A DNA stretch of 64,000 nucleotides from Tanytarsus gracilentus (GCA_038502055.1 JAXRKN010000015.1:304250-368249), one strand, 5' to 3'. Positions 26,043-40,320 are shown, counted from the stretch's first letter. Numbers and translations: made by a program. Notes: generated by a model from the sequence alone, not told the origin.

Positions 26043-29000
26043 CAATGAAGAAAGTACCAAAACTTATTTTGATAACATCATGAGAATAATTTTTTTTACT
26101 TTCACATAGAGGGATTTTTTTTAAGGAAATGGTAAAAGATTAAAAAATTCGCAAAATGCTGTAAAATTAAATTAAATTTCTTTTATAATTTTAATTTTCT
26201 TCAGAGTCTCAATTTTAAAATTCAACTAAAAAGTAATTTGCTAAAATCATGTGCAAACACGTCCTCCTCGTGTCACACTCATGGCATCAAGCATGACTAA
26301 CGAGATCGCATAAAAAAAATCCTCATAAAAGATCAAATTTCACACTAAAAAATTCTTATTAGACTAAGAAAAGATTTTTTTTCTTCACTTATGATCGCGC
26401 AATGAAAAATCTGCGATGAAAAAGAGAGCGAGAAAAAAAATATGCACGACAGATGTGAAAATAATTTCATAAAAAATTTAGATTTATTTGTCGCGATGTC
26501 AGTGGAGGAAAATATTTTAAAACAATGTGAGTCATTGGATTTTTTGGTTGACGCAAGAATTTAAAAAGAAAAAAGTGAAAATATTTATGAAAATTTTAGA
26601 AAATTATTTAAAATATTCATAAAAATTTTAAAACGATTTAAAATTTTTTCGATGCAAAATTAATTTTTTAAATTCTTGATTAATTTGTTAAACCTAAAAT
26701 AATTCCATCAAAATAATCCAACGAGAGAAATTTGAGAGAGTAAACACAAAAATTTCTCTCGCACCATTCAAAATCCTCTCGAACACATGTTTCTGTGTTC
26801 ATCTCTCAATTTTCCCAATTCCACAACATAACAAAACTCATCTCAACTTCCTCAGCCCTGGTCAGACACCAATACATTCGCACGAAAACAGTCTGGAGAG
26901 AGAAAAAAGCATCGCGCATGTTTTTTTCTCTCTCTCACTCATTTGTAAAAAATCTCAATTCCCAGGTTCGGTAGGGAAAGAAGAAAAAATTTTCAGTTCC
27001 AGTCGCAAACGTCATTGAAAGCGGACGCAAATGTGATTTTTCGCTCGCTTGCGGAAAATAAATTAAAATTAATGACAAAATAAGAGAAAAAATTGTTAAT
27101 TAAAGTTGAAAAGGATAAAAAGTGAAGAAAAAAATTAAAAAGTAAGAAAAAAGTGATGAAAAGTGTTGAAAAAATTGAGAGAAAAAAAATCCTGTGGAAA
27201 ATTCAATGAAAAAATAAATGAAAATTTTCATTAAAGATTTTAAAAAATTTAAAATTTTTCTTTAAACTCAAAAAAAAATCCACAAAAATTTCCTCCAAGG
27301 GTTTTTTGCAAATAATTTTTTTTTTCGGAAAAATCGCTACGCATGTGTGTGAGTGTGCATCGGATGGGAAAATTCTGCCGTCACTGTAGTCGTGCCAAAA
27401 AATTCAACCTCCTGGACGATTTTTCTTAAATTCCTTTCACCTCCGCGACTCACATGGAAAATTTAATTTCACACTCGATCAGTTTTCACTCAACACTCGC
27501 CATCGTGCGAGTCAATTTCGGCGATTCTAGTTCAGGTGGGCGAAAACCACCCACTTTGCATACCATTTGGTGCCGTTAAAGAACCTTTCTTACCTTTCTT
27601 CTTATTTTTTTCCGCGAGACGTCTCGGAATCGAGAGAGAAGAAAGAAAGAGAAAAAAAAACATAAACAGCAGAAATCCCATAAATGCGCAAACTAATCAC
27701 GAAAAGCAGTGAAAGAGGAATAAAGAAGAAGTTGAGAGATTCGAGGTGGAATTATTGAGAGCGTTTTGTTGAGGTGATTTGAATTTGATGAAAGTCGGTG
27801 AAAATTTGAGATTTAAAATTTTAGAATGGTGGATTAACTTAAAATTCGGCTTTAAAAAAGTGTTAAAAAAATTAAAAATATTTTTAAATAATTTTGTAGA
27901 TAAAATGTTTTGAACCTAAATTTGACATAATTTGCACCTAAATTCGACACAAAAATTTAAGAGAATTTAAATATAAATTTTTAACCTTAAAGAACTTAAA
28001 TTTAAATAAATTTATAAACCTAATTTTGATATAATTAAGAACTTAAATTTAAACTTTTTAAAATCATTTTTAACCAATTTAATTTAAATTTTCATTTAAT
28101 TAAACTCAAAAATATCAAAATATTAAAAAAATCTTATTCTCTTCATCAAAAACCGCGCTCAATTTTTCCTCCTTTTACTTTTCGTTCAATCCCATTCTCA
28201 TGTGTGTGAAAAAGGCCTCGAAACTCTCGATACATTATGGTGAATTATGCTAATGCAGAACTGAATCATTTTCTCTCTCTTTTAAGAAAATTAAACACAA
28301 AAAAATGTCTTCATCTAAGACACGCACAAAAGAGATTTAACGGTGTGTCATTTAAGCAATCAGTTATGCAAATGAATCACTGTCCCGCGAGTCTTACGTG
28401 CATTCCATGAATCTCCCGCTTGTGTCTGCAGTTTGCTCTTATGTTACACCCACGCGAAAAATAAGAACCGAGAGAATCAAATCGACTGAATTCTAATTAA
28501 TTTTTTCTTTTTTGCTTTGTGTTTCTTGAGCTTCGACAATGAATGATGTGAGGGCAAAGCGAAAGAGATTGCGAGAGGTGGAAACTTTTAAATGTTTATT
28601 GATTGAGTTGAGAAGCTAAATTTTAAGTTTACAATCGTATAAAAAATTTTAAATTAATTTTAAATTTCAAAATTTAAGTTTAAACCCAATAAAAAAACTA
28701 AAAATTTCCCTCCCCTTGCCTCAAAGCAAAATTCTTTCATTTCTTATATTTTTTTGTATCTCCTTTGAATCTCAAAATCCGCGAAACACACACGCATAGC
28801 TCGCGATGTGAACCATAAGTTTTTTATTTTGAAACACGATATTTTATTGCTACTTTTATCCATTATATGCTGTGTGCATGCCATACACACATCGCGGCCC
28901 ACGCTGACTCAACATTAACATCTATAATCCACATGAAAATGACTTTGGAGATGGATTAGACAGTGAATGCATGAAAGTGTGAGAAATGTCGAGGAATGGC

Positions 29001-29876
29001 GGTTTAATTGGATCGCTAAGAAGGTTTAAAATTGTAATTAGGGGAAGAGTGTCTCGATGGGAGCTTAGGAGGGAATTTTTTTATGGAGGCGCGATAAGTG
29101 GTTTATGTGTCTGGGTCATAGATGGGTGCAGCTAGGGATTTTAATTAAATAAAATTTTGCAGAAGAATTAAAAGAGTTTTTTTGTATGTTTTGGGTAAAA
29201 AAAATTTAAGATTTTTAACTTGACATATTCTGAACCTAAATTTGACATTTTTAAAAATATTAAATTTCCACAAGATTTTTAACATTTTTAAATCTTAATT
29301 TAAACTTTTTTCCATAAAATTCCAACAATTTTTCTCTCCCATAATCTCAAATTGAACTTGAGCCTCATTTTTCATCACATCGAGAACTTTTTTCTGCTTC
29401 TTATCGCCTAGCGGATGTTTGTTTACAAACTGCTATCGGACATAAATAAACTCGAGCTCAGCCTCTGAGTTTATTTCGCAAAAAGAAACAGGAAATTGTG
29501 CTGGATTTTTCTCTCTCTCTCTTTCGATGCTTTCACACATGTGCAACGCGTCACTCAACGCAAAAACCCTTAAAATATTTATTTGTGCATATGCACATGG
29601 AAATGAAAAAGGAAGTTGGACTTCAATCGTCGATGTGAAAAAATTTTTGTGCATTATGAGAAAGAAATATTAAAAATTTTCCTCTTTAAAATTTTCTACA
29701 AATTTTATTTTTCAGTTTTAAATTTCCAAACCCCAAAATTAAAAAAAATCAAAACAAACAAAAAGTGAAAGAATCGTTTAGCACCCGGATCATTAATAAA
29801 TGATGGGCATGTGAATTGTGTATGGCATTGGTGCGTTACCAAAATTGGCCCTCTGGCCATGACCGTGAAAATTTCA
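26043..29876. other. Non-coding, possible upstream region of the gene at 29946
   Basis: No ORF is supported. GAGA-rich and CT-rich patches, denser non-repetitive sequence at 26850-27700 and 28310-28460, and an octamer-like ATGCAAAT at 28366-28373 give it a regulatory look. This is impression, not proof. Confidence 0.4.
27479..27484 (+). promoter_or_regulatory. Possible initiator (TCAGTT)
   Basis: TCAGTT fits the arthropod initiator, with +1 at 27481, in the least repetitive part of the interval upstream of the coding exon at 29946. No TATA box or good downstream element is seen. A possible donor (CAG/GTGGGC) at about 27533 could end a short non-coding first exon. Weak. Confidence 0.25.
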
Positions 29877-29945
29877 GAAGCGTAAAAGTGTGAAGAGAAA
29901 AAAAGATTCTAAAAGGATTTAAACAATAATTTTTGTGTGTTTGAG

Positions 29946-30075
29946 ATGCTCGGATCATCATCGTACGAGTTCAACACAACAATGGAGTGTCGTGATCGAG
30001 GCAGCGATGATGATCACAGTATCATGGGTGGAGGTGGATACAACAATATCAACTTACTGAGAAACGGACGTGGAG
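29946..30075 (+). CDS. First coding exon of an unidentified gene
   Basis: An ATG follows an in-frame stop and opens 43 codons beginning MLGSSSYEFNTTMECRDRGS and ending NLLRNGRG, then a strong donor (GGAG/GTGAGT) at 30076. A plausible acceptor (TTTCAG) at 29876 suggests a preceding untranslated exon. Codon use is visibly richer in G and C than its surroundings. The protein start is acidic and Gly-rich (DDDHS, MGGGGYNN) with no domain I recognise. No matching downstream exon is found before 64000 on this strand, so either the next intron is very long or the next exon is too short to see. Developmental genes with this shape exist, but I give no name. Confidence 0.55.
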
Positions 30076-33000
30076 GTGAGTTTTGATTATGTTTTTTATG
30101 GGTTGATTGACTTCAAGGATTGACGAAAGGTTAATTAAATGGTAAAGGAGATTTTTATAATGAAAATGTGATTTTTTTGGGTGCAAAAATTTGATTGAAA
30201 AAATATTTAAAAAGAGATGAAAAAATAATTAAAAATTACTAAAATTCCTAGCAATTTTTTTAACAATTCATCATAAAAATATTTACAAAAACATTTCATA
30301 AAACTCATTTTTCAAATTTATTTACACAATCCTCATGGTCCACACTCATGCCTTCATCATGCTCTCTTTTTATGACTCATAAAACTGATCACTTGAGTAA
30401 ACAATTCTCGTATTCGCCATGGGTGGCTTATGGCACCGCATATATCCAGAGAAAAAAGGACTTGAATGTCATTCATGTTCACATACAAATTTTTACAACA
30501 CTGATAATTTCTTGTTCTTTTAAAATGTGAAATAGAAGAGAGAAAAAAAGGAAATTTAACTAATTTTTATTGAATATATTTATGAGGTTGGTTAAGTTGA
30601 GAGAAGAAGAGTCGATGAGTGGTTTTAAGAGGTTTAAAATTAGTTTATGAAGTTTTTAAAAATTAACCAAAAAACTGCATCTATCCTTTCTTTTGTATCC
30701 CACCCAAAACTCATCACATAAAACTGTCTCCAAACTCAAATTCAATGCCGAACACACACGAAAGCAGAATCCGAAAAAGGATCTAAAAGCCTTCTTCAAA
30801 ATTATGAAACAGTTTCTTGTGAATCTTCCCAGTCACTCTCATGTCGTCGCTTGATTGTAACAGAGATAAAAGAGCCAGACACTGCGCTATGCTGCATTTT
30901 TTAACGTCATATCCCTCCCGTGTGCATCATTGTCTGTTTTAGAAAAAAATACCAGACGGCACATTTCCTTTTAGTGCTAAATGACTAAGTGCTGTGTTGT
31001 CTCAAGTGATACTGTGCATGAATAGAGAGATGAATATGAAAAAGTGCATATTGCATCCCGAAAAAAAAACATGTTTGTTGGTTGTGTTAAATAGAAATCC
31101 ATTAAATGTTATGAGAACCCTTTTAAGTTTTTTTCTTCTTTTTGGTGTAATAATAATAATTTGAGTATCGGTTTTTTTGTGTGTGATGATGAATTAGAGT
31201 AAGAGAAAAATGATGGATTGGGATGATTAAAAAATAAATTTTAAGAAGCTTCTAAAATATTTTTAACCTTTCCTAAAAATAGCTGAAAAAAATTGTCGAA
31301 AGGTCAAAAAATTCATTTTAACTTCCTCAAAATAAACACACAAAAAATTTTCTTATCTAAACAACAAAAAATTCTCCAGAAAATTAAAAATAACTGAACA
31401 CGAGCTGCAAAATCGAGGGGTAGAAAACTCTTAAAAAATTAAAATTTATTTGTTCATTTTTTAATTAATTTAAAAATATTTTAAAAATATGTCTGAAGTT
31501 TCCTGCCCCTCGCTCAAAATCATCTCGTTTATATATTTTTTGTTGATAACTTTCATACTCAAAAAAATATTAAAGCAATTAAGTCGAACAAGCTGATAAA
31601 CGTATCGTTTTCTCCTCAACTTGCCAAAAAATTATTTCTCAATTCGACTTTTCGACCTCGCCGACATCCAAAAAAATTAGAAAATCTAAATAAACAATTA
31701 AGGCATTTCGTGTGTGTACCATATGAAAATTGTATAAACGACCGCATTAGAGACCGAGATGAGATGAAATACACAAAAGAAGTGGAAAGTCGAAAAGGGC
31801 ATCAAACAATCGCTGAAGAGAAAGAAAAGAAGAAAAAACAACAATCAATCAAAAAAGAGCAGCAACAAAAATAAATAATATAATTTTTTTTTGAGAATGA
31901 GTAAAAATTTAGAAAGAAAAAAGGGTTGGGAAGTTTTTGGGGATTTGAATTTTAGAAAACCGTTAAAAAATTTAATTTATTCGGGGGAAAATTATTTAAT
32001 TTTTTTTATACTTATTTCCTCTAATTTTTAAACACATTTAAAAATTTAAATAATTTTTAACCGTTAAATTAAAAAAATTTGAACTGTTAAATTTTTTAAA
32101 AATTATTTTGATCAGTTACAAAAATTTTTGTTATTCCTTGGCGAATTATTTAATTTTTTTATAATCATTTTTACAAATTTTTAAATAAAAAATTTTAAAA
32201 TTTAAATAATTTTTTTATCGTTAAATTTTTAAAAAAATTTAAACCGTTAAAAAATTTTAAAATCTCCTCGTAAAGTTTTCTCCCCTTTATCTTTCTCTTT
32301 TCTCTTCCACAATTCAATTTTTTTTCGGGTCGCTCACTCTGCACACACTCAATTCATGAATACATTTAGCTTATGGCAAGCATACACACAGGCAATAGAT
32401 CCATGCCATGCCTAGATCTTATTCATCTAAACACATTCTTATCTTAAGCGATCGATGTAAATGCGAAGAAGAAGAGAGAAAGAACATTTTACAAGGCAGT
32501 GAGACAGACAGCAACGGGGAGATGATGTCAGGGCTTTCGAGTGAAACCTTTTAATGTTCTACTTCATCCATCCATCAACGTATACGTCACATGACCCCGT
32601 CCATCTTCCCCTTCGGCTTATTATAACGAATTTCTCGAAATGAGATGGTAAAAAGTTGATATGAAGTCGCGTAGGCTTCTCGCAGCATGGCCACAAAAAT
32701 AATCAAAATCGTGTCACTATTTCGGAGGTTTAATTAAATATTTCTTTCGCCATTACCAGCTAATTTTTTTTGATGATGTGTTACATAAAATGAGACGAGA
32801 AAAAGGAGGAGAAGAGAAATGTTCGAAGTACATCAATCATATTGTGACATGATATCTGTTTTATTTCGACTTCGATCACTACTGCAATGGTTGAGTCAGA
32901 AAAAAAGAGAGCGACAGAGGTGAGGTTATGATGAGTCAGATTAAGAGGAAATTGAATGCATTTTATGGTGATTAGTAATTAGGAGAAAAATTGCGATATA

Positions 33001-35185
33001 AATGTTAAATTTAATTAAGAAATTTTCAAATTGAAACAAAAAATTTTGTTGAAAATATTTTAAACAAATCTTTCAAATTTCCATCAAAAAAAACATTAAA
33101 ATCTTCCTTGAAAAATTTATTTTCAATATTTTTCATGTTTACATAAATTTTTTCCATAAATCTTTCGCTCGACTCATAAAAAAATCCTAAAAGCATTTCT
33201 TGGTACTCTTAAAAATAGTTTCAATGACCTTTTTTTTCTCTTTTTCACAAACCCAAAAATATATGAAAAATTCGTCACGGTGATCCCACTTGAGAAACTA
33301 CAATGACATTGTAAAATTTCATTCAGATATTAATGAACTCGAATGCATCATGAAAATGACTTTTAAAGCGACTTTAATTAATTTTCCAGAGAAAATCTCA
33401 CACGCATAAAAAAAATCTCGAAAAACATGAAAATGATTTTAACAGTTGCACATAATCCATCAAAGTTGCTTTCGATTTACGATGGGAAAAAAGTTTAAAT
33501 TAATTGAATAATTAGTTGAGTCCCAAGTGGCACTCGAGTGTTATCGCTTTTTTTTTCAGAAGTATCAGATAAGCATGTGCGTTTCGAACTTTTATGTTTT
33601 TATGGGTCAGCGTATTCGTTCGAGAGTCATCGAAGATATGGAAAATTGAAAACTAAACAAAAGAGAATGGAAAAATGACCTTTGACTGCGTTTGTGGCTT
33701 TCTGGAAGGCATTTATGGATTTTGCCTTATCTCAAATTGAATTTTTAATGAGTTGAAGATGTGAGTGAGGTATTCGAGTGGAATTTAGTGAGTTAGATAT
33801 TTTTAATTATTTTCTTAGATATTTTGAATTTTAAATTTTTTAATATTTTTTGTACTAAATTTTATAAATATTTTAGTACTAAATTTAATAAACTTTTTAG
33901 TACTAATTTTCATAAATATTTTAGTATTGAATTTTATAATTTTTTAGTACTAAATTTCATATTTTTGAGTGCTAAATTTTTTTACATATTTTAATACTTA
34001 ATTTCATAAATATTTAAATACTAAATTTCAAAAACATTTAATTAATAAATTTCATATATATTTTAGTACTAAATTTAATAAACTTTTTAGTACTAATTTT
34101 CATAAATCTTTTAAAATTAAATTCATAATTTTTTTTATTCCAAATTTCACAAATATTTTAGTACTAAAATTCTAAAAATGTATTAAAATTTTAATAACCG
34201 ATTCTTGCATCAAAAATTATTAACAATTTGCTAGCAATTTACATTGAAAGTATTTCAAATTTTTATACTAAAATTTCAGCAGTTAAAATCCCAAAAATTT
34301 ACATATCTCAAAATTCGCATAAATTTTTCACTTAATTTCTTAATTCTCATCAAATTTCCTCTCTTAAATTCACACAAAAAGTTCTCTTTCTCTCGCTCTC
34401 ATCCACGCTGAGTCACTGCGAGCTAAAAAAGACCCATGGATCGTTAGAAATGATCATCATCATTAATTTACATGCACATATGTGTGAAATATCGCCTCAA
34501 ACTCGAAAACGAATAAAACTCACGAAATATTTCCATTTTTTTATGCGCTCGCGTCATACGCTTATGATGTGCATCTCATTCATGTTCATCCTCATAAATA
34601 AAAATGAGAATGCTGTGTTTTCTTAAAAAGTCAGAAGGGAAATTGATGCAGCAACTGCAGTTTATGACTTTGTTTTTCTTCTTCTTCGAGAATTGAGAAG
34701 AAAATTTATTTTTTGTTGTTATTGTTGGAGAATTTTATGGCGAGAGAGAGAGAGAAAAAGTCTTGTGACCCCAAACAGGGAAAATTTATTAAGAGTAGGT
34801 GAAAAATTACAATTTGAGTAAAATATGAAAAATTAAAATTTTTATAGCTTTGATGTCAAAATAGTGAAAATTTGAGCAATTAAAAATTTTTTGATATTTT
34901 TGTAAAAAAATTCTTCAAATCTGAACTTTTCACTTTGTTCCATTTCTAATTCCTTACAATGTCATTATCATTATGAATGGACAGCCGTGACGAATTTGTT
35001 AAGTGAAGCATTAACCCTCATGACTATGTGCTCACATTAAACTTGTTTAGTTTTTGGGTAAATCCATTAAAACAGTTCAAAAAATATTTAATTACTTTTA
35101 TCAATGGTCAGTGAACAATGTTTGTAGTTTTTTGGGTAAAATCCACAAGTGACTAAGTCTGAAGTGATTAGAAAAAATGCGAGAA
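30076..35185. other. Non-coding, probably intronic
   Basis: No gene supported. AT-rich DNA with degenerate repeats, including a ~24-bp tandem family (ttttagtactaaatttcata variants) at about 33840-34160. Probably intron of the gene starting at 29946 if that exon is real. Confidence 0.45.
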
Positions 35186-35199
35186 TTAGAGAGGAAATT

Positions 35200-35738
35200 T
35201 TTTTTTTAATTAATAAGAAATATTTATTTTGTGCTAATTAATCTAACGAATACAATAAATTTAAATCCATATTACGTAACTGGCGTACTGCTCTAAATAC
35301 AGGGTAGCCATCTCGTCATTGTTTTGATTTTTTAGTAAACATCAATAAAGAAAATTAAATTGAATAATTTTCATCAATTTTGCTGCTGTTGGAACTTCGC
35401 CGTTAATTTACCAATATAATCCTTAACTAGTGGAACTGCTGCCGTTTCGTGAAGATGTTGGATACGAGTGAATCTATTTTCATTAAGGACCATTCGTGTA
35501 TTCTGTTTTGGAATTTTTGAATTTTTTCTATATGACTTTTTGCTATGTTGATGAAAGCCGGACATGCATAAGTCAATATTGGTCTGATAGCTAATTTGTA
35601 AATTAATACTTTATTTTTTAGATGAAGTTTTGATCTTCGTGCGATTAGCGGATAGAGAGTTTGAACCGCAACATTGGCCCTTTCAATCACATAGTCAATG
35701 TGCTTAATAGTCAATGTGCTATATAGTCAATGTGCTAC
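35200..35738 (-). mobile_element. 5'-truncated Jockey-like LINE with target-site duplication
   Basis: On the minus strand, 35427-35714 encodes the end of a reverse-transcriptase ORF: SKLHLKNKVLIYKLAIRPIL and TYACPAFINIAKSHIEKIQK fit the C-terminal RT/thumb region of Jockey- or CR1-type LINEs. Continuation into MVLNENRFTRIQHLHETAAV needs a frame change near 35500, so it is dead. The left edge is a run of T (the poly-A tail on the minus strand). The exact 14-bp repeat TTAGAGAGGAAATT flanks it at 35186-35199 and 35739-35752. Only the last ~540 bp of the element is present. Confidence 0.85.
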
Positions 35739-35990
35739 TTAGAGAGGAAATTGAAGGGAAGTTGGAGTTTTTCAGGGAAGGACAAAAAGTGATAAAGAAA
35801 TTTTGGGAAAAGTTTAGAAAATTTAAAAATAATTTTTAAGCCGCAAATTCACAAAATTTTGTGGTTAAGATTTTTAAAAAATTTTATTTCAAATTTTATT
35901 TTTTCTTAATTTAATTTTTTTGAATTTAGGGTAATAAATTTTGGGTACTGTAGTATACTGCAAAGTTTTGAGTCCCCACCCTAATTATAA

Positions 35991-36104
35991 GATCTTTAAA
36001 ATAATTCAAATTTTTTCCGTTAAATTTTTATTAAAATTTTTTGAATTTAATTTTTAGATCTTTAAAATAATTCAAATTTTTTCCGTTAAATTTTTATTAA
36101 AATT
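35991..36104. repeat. Exact 48-bp tandem duplication
   Basis: Positions 35991-36038 and 36057-36104 are identical (gatctttaaaataattcaaa onward), separated by 18 bp. Confidence 0.85.
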
Positions 36105-37458
36105 CGTTAATTATTTTTTATAATTTTCACTAATTTTAAAACGTCATAAAATTAATTATTTCCCATAAAATTTCCCAATTTTAATTCCAAATCGAATGGT
36201 TTTAATTCGTTTCACTTCCAACTTCCTCAACCATCATCGACATAAAAATATTTCAACCCCTCAGAAAAAAAAATATAATGAAAATCATAATCGATGAATT
36301 TCTTAAATTACATCGATGACAATGCGAATTTGTGCGGAATTTCATCGCGTCATCTCTTTTCATCAAATTATTTTTAATATCCCTTCATAAATTCTTTCTC
36401 TAATCCGCCATTTGAATTTCGTCTCCCCGAGAAGGATTTTTTTTCCTTTCTAATCAAATTCACGAGATTAATTGCATTTTCAATCGCGAGCGACTCTATC
36501 GATGGTTATCAATTTATCACCCCCGTGCTTTTCATTTTCAAGTCGAATAATTCCATCTATCAATCGTTCGATGGTGTCGAGGATGGAATGAGCGCGATTG
36601 TGGAGGATGAAAAGGTTTGGAATTTTAGGTTTGCGGAATTTTAGGCCGTAAAAAAGATGAAAATAAAAAATAATTTTAAAGAGATTAAAAATTAAAAATT
36701 TAATAAATTTTTTCCCTCAACCAAAAACCCGCGCTAATTTTTCATTTTCCTTCCTTAGCTTCACAATTTTCCCAACATCCCAGCTCGATGCTGAAAAATA
36801 AAAGGAAAAACCTCTCGAAAGTGCAGTGATGCAAAGCGCGTGAAATTGTGCTGAGCACGGCGATCCCGAAAATGAAAATTTAATTAATTGGATCCCAGGC
36901 AACGCCAAATCGACCTCTCTCTCTCACACAGAAATTTTCTCTCTCTCCCCGCCTGGAGCGACAAAGAGAAAAATGAGAGACTCGAGAGTCAAAATTGTTG
37001 TTTTTTGCCACCCTACGGAAACTTTAAAATTGGCATGAGTTGAAAATTTGCATACAAAGCAAAAAGTAAAATTGAAAATTGAGCTTGTGTTGGTTGTGAA
37101 ATCCTTTCATCCCTGTCACATCCACATGGTGCAAGTTTTTTTTTCGAAGGAAGAATTTTATCGATTTTGAAAGCCTGCAGGTCGAATGCGTGATGTAATA
37201 ATGTTTAATTCACACTAGTTACGTTGCTAACATGATTATTGATAGGGAAGAAAGAAAAGGTGCGATCGGTATCGATTTATTGAGTCGAGCAGGTGGGCGG
37301 AGAAGTAATGTGAGTTGGGTTTTGCGAATTGCAAATTAATGGAGTAGAAATTTATAATTTTTTATGCAGAAAGTTCGTTGTGGAAAATTAGTTGAGGAAA
37401 ACTTTTGAAAAATTAAGATTTAATTTGTAAATTTATTTTTAATTTTTTTTTTGTTTTT

Positions 37459-37850
37459 TTTTTTTTTTTTAAAAAATTAATTTTTTCATCAATTTTTTTG
37501 AATTTTTTCATCAATTTTTTTTGAATTTTTTCATCAATTTTTTTGAATTTTTTCATCAAATTTTTTTGAATTTTTTCATCAAATTTTTTTTGAATTTTTT
37601 CATCAATTTTTTTATCAAATTTTTATTAAATTTTTTTTGAATTTTTTCATCAAATTTTTTGGAATTTTTTCTTCAAACTTTTTTGAATTTTTCATCAAAT
37701 TTTTTTTGAAATTTTCATCAATTTTTTTATCAAATTTTTTTGTTTTTTTAATTAAATTTTTTTTGAATTTTTTCATCAAATTTTTTGAATTTTTTCATCA
37801 AATTTTTTGAATTTTTTAATCAATTTTTTATTCAATTTTTCTCATAAAAT
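37459..37850. repeat. Tandem repeat, about 22-bp unit
   Basis: Fifteen or so variants of gaattttttcatcaaatttt follow each other with length changes in the T runs. Confidence 0.85.
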
Positions 37851-39759
37851 TTTTCAAATTTTTTTAACCCAACAAAACCGCCAAATTTCTAACCTTCAAA
37901 TCCCTCGCACAAAACCTACCCAAAAATCATCCACAATCAGCTGATCAAACAAACTCCCCAAAAAACCATCTTTTAAAATGCCCGTCACATCCGCATAGCG
38001 CTAGCTGTGCATTTTACCGAACCATAATGCGATTACTTCTTCTATTTTCGTGCATGAGTTTGCACACTCAAAAGAATCCCGAGATACAATAAAAAAAGCC
38101 CTTTTTATCAGTTTCACTCCCAGATTTTACAATAAAATTTTATTCTCCCCCAAAAAAAAATATAATTCGTATCTTTTGCTCTTCTTCGCTCGTTCGCATG
38201 GCTGCAGTTGCTTCGTTTTACTTTTTTTTATCATCTAGCGAATAAATCGAAGCAGAATTCGTGCGAAAAAACAATTTTTTCACAATTCTTTCGATTCATT
38301 TCGTCTTAGTTGGAAGTTCGGGGGAGAAATTTCTCGAGGGAAAAATATTGGGTTGGATTTTCGTGTGGATGTGACTGAATATATTTTTTTTGGATGTAAA
38401 GAAAGTGTTGATGATGAGATCGAGGAAATTAGGGTGAAATTTAAGAGAAAATTTCCTGAAAATTTTATGATTTTTATGAGAAATTTTATGAACTCCAAAT
38501 TTTGTAAATTTTACTAAAAAATTAACTTTAGTTTCTTAATTTAAAAATTATCAAAATAATTTCAATTCTTAATTTAAAAATTATTAAAATTTAATCAAAA
38601 AATAATTTCAATTTTTAATTTAAAAAATTTCCAAAAAAATTTAACTCAAATTATTTTTCATAAAAATTCCCAAAATTTTTCAATTACCAAAATTCAAATT
38701 TTAAAACCCTCAAGCTTCCTGTTTTTGTTATTTTTTAATCTCTCAAAAAGAATCTCAACGTCACTTTTTCAATCTCACTTGATATAAAAATTGATATTCA
38801 ACAACAAACACTCTTAAAGTCATTAAAAGTCTCTTGAATCCTTGCATTGTGTGACTGTAGAAAGGGGGAGATCGATTAGTTTTGATAACGTGTGAGAAAG
38901 GAGCGAAAAAAATCAGGGCACGGCTACAATGAAAATTGTATGAATGGAAAAGAAAGAGAGAAAGTCAAAGTCATAAGAAAGCTGAGGTATAAAAGGGTTT
39001 TTTGCGTTTTTATGAAAGAAAAAATTGCAAGGGATGAAAATTTTAAAAATTTATTAAATTTATTAGAAATTTATTTAAAAATATTTTAAAAATTTTAAAA
39101 ATTCAATTTAATTATTTTAAAAGTTTCCATCCCTTTTCACATCAACCCAAAAAGACAAGAAAATATTTTCTTGTTATTATTTTTAAGCCATCTGTAACCG
39201 AATGCCGGTCATAATCATAAAAATGTCACCAGCTTCGCACTCATATTCGAAAATATTGAAAAATTCTTCCTCGTCCATCGAATTACGCAACCCTTTCTCT
39301 AATTTTATCACTTTTTTTTATCAATTCACCTTTTGCGGATGAGCTGCCCGGAGTAAGAAAAGTAAAAAGAGTTTGGAAAAATAATAAAGATAGAAATGGA
39401 AAAAAAGGGTTTTGATCTTTTCGGTGTGTGGAAACAAAAAAAGGGCATGCACACACTGTCTTCATTATCCTCTTCTTATAATCCACCCTTGCCTATCTTA
39501 TAACAATAGAAGAAATGTAAAGAAAAAGGCGAAGGAGAGAAAAAAGGGAAGTTGGTGAAGGTAAAAGTGAGAAATTGAAGTGGATTCAAAGCGCTGTTTT
39601 ATGATGGAATTTGATTTGAATATTTTAAGAAGTCTTGAATGAATTTTTATCGATTTTTATGTGACAATAAAGAAAAGAAAGAGAAAGTGAATTTGAATTA
39701 TGTTGTGGAGAATTTTTTAATAGAGAAATTTTGGGTTTGTTTTTAAATTTTGAAAGATT

Positions 39760-40320
39760 ATTTTTAATTTAAATTTGAGGTTAAATTAAATTTAACTGAA
39801 ATTTCAGGTTAAATAAAAATTAACTGAAATTTGAGGTTAAATATAATTTAGTTTAAATTTGAGGTTAAATTAAATTTTGTTTAAATTTGAGGTTAAATTA
39901 AATTTAACTGAAATTTGAGGTTAAATAAAAATTAACTGAAATTTGAGGTTAAATATAATTTAGTTTAAATTTGAGATTAAATTAAATTTAGTTCTAATTT
40001 GAGGTTAAATAAAATTTTACTGAAATTTGAGGTTAAATATAATTTAGTTTAAATTTGAGGTTAAATTAAATTTAGTTCTAATTTGAGGTTAAATTAAATT
40101 TAACTAAAATTTGGGGTTAAATTAAATTTAACTGAAATTTGAGGTTAAATATAATTTAGTTTAATTTTGAGGTTAAATTTAATTTAGTTTAAATTTGAGG
40201 TTGAATTAAATTTAACTGAAATTTGGGATTAAATAAAACTTAACTGAAATTTGAAGTTTGAATAAAATTTAATTAAAATTTGAGGTTTAATAAAAATTAA
40301 CTGAAATTAAGATAAAATTA
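39760..40320. repeat. Minisatellite, about 30-bp unit
   Basis: Nearly twenty units of the aaatttgaggttaaattaaa / tttaactgaaatttgaggtt type, with a higher-order alternation of taactg and tagttt variants. Confidence 0.9.

Noticed and set aside
39760..40320. Regular ~30-bp repeats considered as a CRISPR array
   Set aside because: There are no distinct spacers between repeats; it is a head-to-tail minisatellite in an animal genome.
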